From assembly GCA_964019055.1 (NCBI GenBank), contig OZ025206.1, positions 9,898,486 through 9,962,485 of the forward strand: a stretch of DNA of 64,000 bases, in the 5' to 3' direction. Both the position numbers and the translations under genes were made by a program. The notes under the pieces are model-generated. The model made no database searches. It saw only the letters and a list, made by a program, of their open reading frames with translations, and was not told the DNA's origin. Shown here piece after piece: positions 46,308 through 57,100 of the stretch. This DNA comes from Anthopleura xanthogrammica (taxonomy: Eukaryota; Cnidaria; Anthozoa; Actiniaria; Actiniidae). Every line of letters starts with the position of its first letter. Positions within the stretch are counted from its first letter, which is position 1.

Positions 46308-47083
46308 TAGCATGGGATAGGACACTGTTCACTTGCAAGTCATGGGCGGGGTAGAAGGGTATGAAATCAGGACATTCTTGTTACCAGATCATACTCATTT
46401 GCCAAATTGTAGGCTCTGGGAAACCCTACTCTATCATTAGAAAGCTGAGAAGGCTCTGGGTACGAGACTGGGAATCAGGAGTGATAGGTAGCCATGGGAT
46501 AGGACACTGTTCACTTGCCAGTCATGAGTGGGGTAGAAGGGTATGGAATCAGGAGTGATAGGTAACCATGGGATAGGACACTGTTCACTTGCCAGTCATG
46601 GGTGGGGTAGAAGGGTATGGAAACAGGAGTGATAGGTAGCCATGGGATAGGACACTGCTCACTTGCAAGTCATGGGTGGGGTAGAAGGGTATGGAATCAG
46701 GAGTGATAGGTAGCCATGGGATAGGACACTGTTCACTTGCAAGTCATGGGTGGGGTAGAAGGGTATGGAATCAGGAGTGATAGGTAACCATGGGATAGGA
46801 CACTGTTCACTTGCCAGTCATGGGTGGGGTAGAAGGGTATGGAATCAGGAGTGATAGGTAACCATGGGATAGGACATTGTTCACTTGCAAGTCATGGGTG
46901 GGGTAGAAGGGTATGGAAACAGGAGTGATAGGTAGCCATGGGATAGGACACTGTTCACTTGCAAGTCATGGGAGGGGTAGAAGGGTATGGAATCAGGAGT
47001 GATAGTTAGCCATGGGATAGGACATTGTTCACTTGCCAGTCATGGGTGGGGTAGAAGGGTATGGAAACAGGAGTGATAGGTAA
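46308..47083. repeat. 74-bp minisatellite, ~8 full units plus an outlying partial unit
   Basis: Units carry CCATGGGATAGGACACTGTT, CACTTGCAAGTCATGGGTGG and GGTATGGAATCAGGAGTGAT. Starts are about 74 bp apart (46491, 46565, 46639 onward). A separate unit at 46308-46370 is split from the block by ~100 bp of other sequence. Two subtypes (TTGCAAGT / TTGCCAGT) alternate irregularly. It may lie in the PIGZ 3' UTR. Confidence 0.95.
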
Positions 47084-47533
47084 AGAGAAGGAAATGTTGT
47101 AGCAGATTTTTCTGCTTTTAGAACATTGCAGAAATGTCAGGCTGAATACCAGTTAAGAGATATTCTTCCTGGAAAAAACACCTTTATGAATGACACTTTG
47201 GATATTTCTAAAATAGATTTTATTGTGTAATGCACTTTAATTTTGTATTCTAATCAAACAAACATGACCCCAGAATGCAGGGATACATTATTAACAGAAC
47301 AGTAATGAGAAAGTTCATCAAGATTGACAGCTCTACTGGAGGTATTTATGTGCAAGTGTAACAGGTTGTACAGTATTCAGTTGCCAGATTTGCTGTCTCT
47401 GGCTCCTGTTTGCTAGACTTTAAGGTTCTAAGGGAACTTTGTAACCAATGTTTGCTAAAAACCTCATAGCGCACTAACTAATCATGAAATCTAAATTAAA
47501 TGTCTATAAAAGTATATTATTTTGTAGATGCTG

Positions 47534-47539
47534 AATAAA
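47534..47539 (+). terminator. candidate polyadenylation signal for PIGZ
   Basis: AATAAA (CTGAATAAACACA) is the first clear signal I found after the PIGZ stop, 1.3 kb downstream and beyond the minisatellite. Confidence 0.3.
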
Positions 47540-48153
47540 CACATATTTCAACCATTTTGATAATTCTTTTAACAATCTCTTCTGTTTTTTAAGAGTGTGA
47601 AATTTATAATTTTCGACCACTATTTTTCAATAAGTTTCCAGAACACGGACTGCTTTGACTAGCAAACAATTCACATCATATTAAAGACCACAGTTATCAC
47701 CAAAACGATTTTGGATAAATGCATTTGTTGAGGAAGTAGTTGTTCCCAAAAATGTTTGACTTGGTTTTTAGAATGATAAATAACTTATTTATTTCCCCCC
47801 ATCTATTTTCTACTTGTTTAGCAAATTGTTTTGTTGTTTAGCAATCTGATATCCCAGGATACTGGACTGTGGTCAGAGAATGAACATACCACCTGCTACA
47901 ACAGCTAATCACGTATAGATATAACCAATCATATATAATCAGAATGCACAATTTTTAGGATACCGGACCGAAAAAATAAATACTTTTATAGACATTAGAT
48001 TATCAAGTAGTTAGTGTGCTATGAATGAGGTCTTTAATGAACACAGTCGTAAAGGTCCCTTGGTACCTTAAACCATTATATTTTTAAATCAGTTCAATTT
48101 GCTTAACAGTACTGATTAGTTTGGTTATCACGGATGGTCTATCACAGATCAAT

Positions 48154-51100
48154 CTAATGCATTGTAAGCTGTGCAAAACCAATCAATGTTTTTTCATCAG
48201 GTGGTTGGTTATCGGTACTTGAAGATTGCTACAAAATAATAAAATAATTGAAACATATAAGCATCAACATCTGGCAGATGGCAGACAATCAACAACCAGC
48301 CATAGGTTCACAAATTACTACACCCCCCCCCCAAATAAAATTTAAAAAGGTAGATTTCTTGTGCAGTTGAATTTGGGTGGCAAAATAATGAAATTTTGTA
48401 CTAGTCAGAACTGAAATTCATAGTTTTGTACACCAAATTATTGAGCTTCAGAAAATGCTATAAGTGAATTTAGTTTTAGTCAATCATGAAGGTTTTGCTG
48501 TTCAAAAATAAAAGGCTTTGTTTCCATTTTGTCCACCCTGTACACGTTATGAGTCATATTACTACATTATTGTACTTATTGCAAACCCTATTTTGTTGTT
48601 GTTGTTGTTACAATGGAAATATGTCACTTTATAGTACTTGTAGTACAATATTAGCAAATTATCACCCATAACAGTATACTCACCAGGGGGAAAGTAATAG
48701 ATTTGCTTGGGGGTGGGTTATCAAGAACTTTTTTCAAGTTGGCTGCAACTGAAATGTAAACAAAAGAACACTATTATCAGAACAATTGGACATAACTAGA
48801 CTGACTAGCTATTTTTACGCAAAAATACATATGTGTAATGACTCATTTTAAATGCAATTGTCCAACTTTATTGGAGTCAAAAGTTCACTTGTCTACACTC
48901 TGTCAATCTCGTCTCTGTCTGGTCGGCTCGACAAATATCTCTCTCATTCATCCATCCAGTCCCCTCTCCTACCAAATTTTTACAAAGTTTAAAAACCATC
49001 TGAAACACTAGCTAATTTCGACCTCAGTTTACAAATACTTTTTTAATAAGCATAAAAAACTGTTTACATAGGCCACTATATGATGAAAATGTTTAATCAA
49101 ATTTGGTGGCCATACCAGCTGTTCGGCTTACCTATGACTAAATCTTTTCCATCAATTAATCCAGCGGAAACTAGTTCCTGAGACACACCTTGAGCAGTAT
49201 CTATACAAGGACAATAATAACGGAGTGGACATAAGTGGGGATATTATGGCAACATAAACTTATGAAGTCAACAAATAAGTAATGCAAAGAGATGTAAAGG
49301 GGATGAGAGGAGGGAGAGAGCAGTTACTCCTATATATGATTTCCTTGGAAGGAATTGTTTACAATCATGAAATAAGAATGATACCCAACAAAGTTAAAAA
49401 GTTTGAGGGAAAAATATTAAACTATTTAATTATTTAATATTTAAATATTAAAGTTATGAGAATTTAGAATTGTGAAAAACACTGGGAAACACCAGAAGGA
49501 GGTTAGTCAGTCCTCAGTTGACTGAATACATTAAAATCTCTGTATTTTTGATTCCTGACCAAATATATTAACTGGAATTCGATTTATAGCAATAAAACTT
49601 CCAAAAATACATATTTCTGCTTGCTCTTTCTGATGGTGGTGGTCATTTGTAAAGATTAGTTTTTATTTCTGAAAGTCAATAGCGGCCATTATTGCATTCA
49701 CCGTATACAAACGGTTTTGTTTACACTTGAAATATTGAAGCAAAATAGTGTTACCTTTCTCATGACAGAAATCAAATCTAATATCATTTAATTCATTTTT
49801 TTCATTTCTGAAACAAAAAACAATGATGATTAAAATCACAGACAAGACACAGAAATGACTATGGACTACATTCATTCAATCAAAGAAAGATCATTGGCTC
49901 ACCTCAATCTTAGAGTCAAATCTAGCTTTGGAGGGAGAGGTTGTGCAGGAGCTGGAGCAGGTTCTGTCTTGATTGGGAAATTTGGTGCAGCTGTAGGGAG
50001 AAAATTAGAAGATAAGGAAAAATAGGGAAATATTAATAGATGAAAACAATTCTTGACACCAATTTTACTGGGCTCGGTTGTACAAAGGGTGGATAGTACT
50101 ATTCATTCGACAAATTTATTGGATAACAGCATCAACTTATCCACTGAATAAGGATTTATCCATTGGATAGCGCTATCCACCCTTCATACAACCGGGCCCT
50201 GTAGTGCATGTCATGCCATTGCAAATTAGCTAGGAAGGATTTTGACAAGGTTTAGGTACTACTAAGGCTGTTGGTGAAATGTCAGTAGGTAGCTGGTGGG
50301 AGGCAAGTTAGTTGTAGATAGGGTGTTTGTGACATGTTCATACTAGGTCATTTGTGAGATGTTGGTAGGGTGTTATTATACTGTTTGTGAGATGTCAGTA
50401 GGTAGCTGGTGGGATGCAAGTAAGTTGTAGATAGGGTGTTTGTGACATGTTCATAGGTTATTTGTGAGATGTTGGTAGGGTGTTATTGTACTGTTTGTGA
50501 GATGTCAGTAGGTTTGCTGGTGGGATGTGAGTAGGATGTTGGTAGAGTGTTGGTAACATATTCACAGGTTGTTTGTAAGATGTTAGTAGGGTGTTATTAT
50601 ACTGTTTGTGAGATGTCAGTAGGTTTGCTGGTGGGATGGGAGTAGGATGTTGGTAGAGTGTTGGTAACATATTCACAGGTTGTTTGTGAGATGTCAGTAG
50701 GTTTGCTGGTGGGATGGGAGTAGGATGTTGGTAGAGTGTTTGTAACATATTCACAGGTTGTTTGTCAGATGTCAGTAGGTTTGCTGGTGGGATGTGAGTA
50801 GGATGTTGGTCGAGTGTTGGTAACATATTCACAGGTTGTTTGTAAGATGTTAGTAGGGTGTCGTTATACTGTTTGTGAGATGTCAGTATCGTAGGTTGCT
50901 GGTGGGGTGTGAGCAGGTTATCAATAAAGTGTTGGTAAAATGTTCACAGGTTGTTTGAAAGATGTTGGTAGGGTGTTATTATACTCTGTATTTTCGCCTG
51001 CCTTTGTGCAAATCTTGTAATAAATAAATAAATAAATAAAATAAACAAGCATGACTAATAGAAATGTACCTCGTTCCTCCTTGGGTGTCGGAGGCTGGAT

Positions 51101-54100
51101 ATTCACTCCTGGAATATTTTCTTTTGTTTTTTCTACTTTCTGTAATATCAAATTGCAACAGGAAAAATGTCTGCCATACTTAAAATATATTAAATCTTTT
51201 AATCCAAAAATGGAAACAACAGCTTTGATGGGTGGGGGGGGGGGGGGGGGCAGAAGTGGGGGTGGTGCAGGAATGCTACATTACTCTGCAAACCACTTTT
51301 AGAATATTTAAGAGGAAAATATCCCCCTCTTTGGTTTGGACTGGATCAGACTGATTTGGAACACACCAGCTCTTATAAATACTTGCTTAATGCCCCTCAG
51401 GTATGGTACCAGTAGCATGTTGTATGGTACCAGTAGCATGTTGTATGGTACCAGTAGCATGTTGTATGGTACCAGTAGCATGTTGTATGGTACCAGTAGC
51501 ATGTTTTATGGTACCAGTAGCATGTTGTTTGGGCAAATGTCTCTCATACTGCTGACTTATGAGTCTCTTAGACAGCCATTTTGCTTACCTCTTCTTGTTC
51601 AGTAGCTGGTTTAGTATCCTTAGATTCCTAATAGAAATAAATGATGTCTAAGTTCTCATTTCAAGATTGGGAATCACATGTTGACAGACAGGTCTAGGAT
51701 TAACAGTGTGTTAATATCTATTTATGATCATTATAAAGAAAGATAATAAAGATTTTAACACCTGAAATATGTTTAATTACAATGATTTATGGTGTCGTAT
51801 GACAGTAGAGTTTCTAGTTGGTTCTCCTGTGATTCAAGGGGTTTTCTCTGGGTTCTCTGGTTTTCCTCCCTCCACAAAAATCAACTTCCAAATTTCAATT
51901 CCATCTATTGGTTGCCTTGTAATTGGGTCCTAGACCTGTAAGGCTTTCCGTCCACCTCAGAGTAGTAAAGTTTGTAGAATTTTAGAATTTTGATTACAGT
52001 GCTACTCCTTAAAGTTGAAAACTCTTGATTTTTTTAAAAAAGACGCCATATAATAATACAGTTTTACCTGATCGGCCTCTGTGGCATCGGGGTCTGCCTC
52101 GTCATCTGACCACTCCCAACTACCATCTTCATTCCTGTGTAGTCTGCCACTGGAGCCCGGGACTTTCTTAACCTGCAAACAAATTATAATTTTATGATTT
52201 CTTTGACAATGGTTACAGAGTCATAATTTCAATAATACCTGAAAATAGTACAGTTTGCTGTCACAACAAAATAGGGCTTCAGCGGGCATCAGTTTAATTG
52301 TTTCCATGACATTGTTGGAAAACAAGGGTGTGTTTATGGAATGTCATGGAAACACATTGATTGACATCTACTAAAACTCAATTTATCATAATGACCATTC
52401 CATTCATGCTATTGAGAACAACTACAGGTAATTTGTGTGAATTTGTTTTCACTTATACCCTACATGTAGGGTATAATACAATGGCACAGTTTTACAGGAT
52501 ATGTACTACTCAGACATTTCAGAGATATAAAGGTTTAAAATGTAAAAATGCAAATCAGACGAGTCACGTCAACCCATGATTCATTTAAAATACGAAATTA
52601 CTATCCTGTAAGGTAATGCCAGTTTTCAATCAATTGACCACTTTGGAAACAAGCAAGGGACTGGGACGAGTTTTGAATTTTAATCTAATTAGCAAAGTTT
52701 TGACATCTGATAAAGCATCTCAAGATTAGTAAGTCTGGCAAATATGAACATTATTGAATGAAAAGCAGCAGAGATACAAGCCTTCAAAAGTGTTGAAAAT
52801 TTACAAAGAATACATGGTTACAGGGGACAAGCGTCCCCTGTAACCATACATTCTTTGTAAATTTTTGACACTTTTGAAAGCCAATAATTCTGGTTCTGGT
52901 TCTTAATATTTCTATTATAAAAATATATCATTGTCAGTTGTGGTAGAATATTGGTGAGTTTACTTGAGCGTCACTGGTAGTAAAACGCACAAGAAAAGAG
53001 GACATTAATTACCCTCAGGTTGAGTTATCATCTGATTTGCATTTTTAAATTTTAAACCTTCTTATCTCTGAAATGAGAAGTCCATATCCTATAAGACTGT
53101 GCCATCGTATTATACCCTACATGTAGAAGTGATTTTCAAACTAAACCATCAGAGAACTTTGTGATAGGCACTTTAAACCATGAACATTATCTTAGTAAAA
53201 AATTGACTACCAATGTACATGTATTCATTCATAGATTTTTAAGTTCTAAAATAATTAATCAGTGGTTAACATAAGAATTATGACATAAAATAAATTTGTC
53301 ATGGTATAAAATATAAAATTGTACTCGTACCTTCTGACTTCTTTGACTTAATGGTTTAACAAATGGTAGAAGATTATTTAATAAAAATTCAGCATCCTAA
53401 AAATGGTAACCAAACAAATATAAAACAAGTGATTGAATAAATAAACAAAACAAATAGTACTAAAGAAGTAAAGTGAGTTAGGAAGTAAGTAAGCCAACTA
53501 GAAAGAAATAAGGAAAGTAAATTTTAACATAGTTAATTTTAAAAAACATTGTCATTAGAAATCACTGAAGATACCGGATATGCCCCAGAATTACATATTA
53601 TGGACCTTCGCTTAATTAACCACTTCAGTGATTTCTACCCATACTCCCTTTCCATCCAGTCACGTAGACTTCAGGCTGGTCAATGACACCTTTTTTTGAA
53701 AATTTTGGCTTCAGTATTTTCACTTCAAGAACATTCAATTTGTCACAAGAAAATTACAATGCTTTGATAATGATCTTCACAACTTAGAAATAGCTTTAAC
53801 ACAATCTTGAAATTTAATTATCAATGGTAATTAATAATTGCCAGCTAAATATACTGTCTTGTAATATTATTTGTACTTCAATGCAGACTCCTAACTAACA
53901 GTTACCTTTGCTTTCTTGAAAAAAGGATTTTTAAGTAGTTCACTTGCATCAGGTCTGATAAAAAAGAATTTTCATGAACGCTACAAGATAAATATAGAGT
54001 AAGGCAGTGGCCCATCTAGATGGGTGTAGAGGGACATGTTCCCCTCTTTGTGAATTGGCGATATTATTAAGTGCGAAATAAGCCCCAATTTCATTTGACT

Positions 54101-57100
54101 GGTACGATTACGATTTAGAACAGTTATATCCAAGGAGGTTGAAATTGTTTTACATCCTAAGTGAGTCATCAATGATGAATTGGCACCTTTAAACCCTAGA
54201 TTTGCCACTCAGTTCCTTCTTAGATTTGATTTTTCATGTGCCCTTAACTTACTTTAAGATAAAACATGATTTTGTATAAATTAGCACCTTTGAGCTGGGT
54301 CTTTATTCAAACAGCTAGCAATCATTTTCTTGAAGACCTTTGAATACTTCTTATATTCTTTGTTTTCTCTTTCACTACATGTGTCCATGGTAGGAGGTTC
54401 ATTTTGCAAGGTCAACATAAGAACCTAAATGCAGATAGAATAGTGCAAGATTAGATGTAAGGTAATATGCAACAACAGCACCCCTGATTTCCTGATGACT
54501 AACTGATGGCCGTTTCTTGGTAGACATCCCACTGTTATTCCATCAACAGTCCACCGTCATCTGCCTGTTGCATGACTGACAGTTTCTAAAGTAAAGAAAC
54601 TACCTAATAGCAGACAGTCCATTGACAAATGGCACTGTCATCCACTGTCATCTGCCTGTTGCATGGCTGACAGTTTCTAAAGTAAAGAAACTACCTAATG
54701 GCAGACAGTCTGTTGACAAATGGTCATTAACCACCATGAAATGATTGACAAACTGGCATAAAATGATTGAGAAATGGCTGTTAGGTGATTGAGAAGCAGC
54801 TGTAAAACAATTGGGAAACTGCTGTAAAACAGTCAACAGATTGCAGTCCAATAGTAAACATGTCTTTAATTCACCAACATCTCACTATCAGTTCACTGTT
54901 ACGCAGCTGATAGCCTATGGTTGTGTGATCAAAAAACTGCTGACTTGCCGTCAAATGGAGTCTCAAACAGCCATCAAATGACCAACAAACTACCATCAAA
55001 TGGCTGATAAACGCCTGACAAACTACTGTACCATCAAGCAGCCAACAAATGCCTAACAAATGGCCAACAGTGGGTGGACAGGAGATTTTGGGTGCTGTTT
55101 TTGCTTATTACTGAGGATGTCCCCTTGCACAACATTGATTTCTGTAACTTATTTTTCAAAGCTGTAATTAGTTGTATTGACTCATCTATTGTACTGACCT
55201 TCATTGCTGGGAACTTAGCATATGGTGCTGTTCCTGTGGCTAGCTCAATAGCTGTGATCCCAAAACTCCAGATATCTGCTTTATGATTATATCCCTGGAC
55301 CTGAGCACAAGTAATATAAAAAAACATTTTTAAACAAATACTTTCTTTGTAAATGTTGTATGCTATGATGCTGTCCTATGATATGCTGACCAGGTATTTC
55401 TTATTGAAATGTTGAATATGGAAAACATGCCACAGGTCATCACCAAAGGAAAAATATAAACAATCAGGTTAATTTTCATGTCCATCTTTTTAATTCAGCC
55501 CTTTTCAAATTGCCTTGTGGTCAACTGTTAACGTTAATCAATACCATTACTGTAATAAAGTTTTGTATATTTGCCCCCTACCAAGATGGCCGCTGTATCG
55601 TCGAAGTAGTCCATTTGTACAATGGGGCCATCTATAAACTTATTACCACTGTTTTCATTGCTATGTGCTGATTGAGACAACCATTGTGACAAGGATATCA
55701 GGGGATATCAGGGGATATCAGGCAATACACGGCCAGGGTTCACGTTAATGCAGAAATCATGCATTTTTATGCAAAAAACTAACAGAAAATGCATTTTGAC
55801 AATTATTTGTTTGGACCCAGGACCCAAGAACTTCATGCCTTGCCATTGCACCACACATATACCTTGCTTAGGAAAGAACACAGTCTAAATCCAATCAAAT
55901 ATGTTAGGGACCAGGACCACAATGTGCCCAGACACATGGGTCCTGAGGACACAATGTCATAATTATTACAAAGTCCTAGCGCAATCCCTGACTGCTGTCA
56001 ATCAGATTATGTAGAAGTACTGTACGATATTTGACTGATGGCAGTGTATTAACCAATTTCACTGTGGTGGCAATAACTACAACATAAATGAACATCATAT
56101 TCTTGTTTTGATCTTTACCTGCTCCATCACCTCAGGAGCCATCCAACATGGTGTTCCCACAAACGTTTTTCTCATTTTAGGTCTTGTTCTATCTCCATAG
56201 TCACTAATTGCTGAACTGACACCAAAATCTAGGGTATAACATTAAAAACAAATGATGTTAATGTAATCACAACAAAAGAAGATATAGAATACAAAAGGCA
56301 ATAATAAGGAAAAAAGATTTTTTTTTTTGCCTAGTGCAGCAAATCTTGTATGCTCCTTTTCGTAGTCTTCCCACAATCCCTTATGATCCCAGTCAGGGTA
56401 AAATTTTTTATACATTTTTATGCAAATTTTACTCTGACCTCGACCTCATGCTCGGATCATAAGGGATTGTGGGAAGACTATGGAAAGGTCTATTAGATCA
56501 AGTTGTAACTTTGTTGTGATAATGATGATTGCGACAACATCATGACAGGGAAATTGGGCAATATAGACTACCATCATTCAAATTATAATTATCATAAGAG
56601 TATGTACTTCAAAGGAATCTGGGAACTTACTCTAATGCTTTATTTGATTGACAGTTAGTCTATTGTCTGATTTCCCTGTTGTGACTGTTGTCTTGATCAC
56701 CGCATAGCAATGAAAACAGTCAGTAGTAAACAATACCCGACATAAGTACCATACCTGCCACTTGAACAGCGCCATCCATTGCCAATAGAATATTACCAGC
56801 CTTTACATCCCTAAACCACGCAGTGAATGAAAAATCATGATCATAATTTTGACGATGGTAAGAGAACCACCATAAAAATCCAGATATCTTGGGCTGTGAC
56901 AGGTTGTGTATCATCATGAAAATGGCCAGAAGCAAAATATGCCAACTCCAGTGTGCAAAGTTGATCATTGAAAACATACAGCGCTTTTGATATATCTGCA
57001 ACAAAACTGACTCCAGACTACTGGCATCTCTTCCATTAATCGAACTTACGATGGGAACCGAGCAATAAGAAAATTCCTATGACTAGACCACTATTTTCAC

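Larger units (their letters stand above)
46221..48153. other. convergent intergenic region
   Basis: Between PIGZ (+) and OXSR1 (-). It holds the 74-bp minisatellite, a plus-strand AATAAA (47534) and a minus-strand AATAAA near 47790, so the two transcripts probably end without overlap. No other gene was recognised. Confidence 0.65.

Noticed and set aside
50458..50832. 124-codon minus-strand repetitive frame in OXSR1
   Set aside because: It is produced by the degenerate minisatellite in an intron of the same-strand kinase gene.
30820..51250. G-quadruplex signals at the two poly-G runs
   Set aside because: Single homopolymers with uncertain length; more likely slippage or assembly uncertainty than structured regulatory elements.
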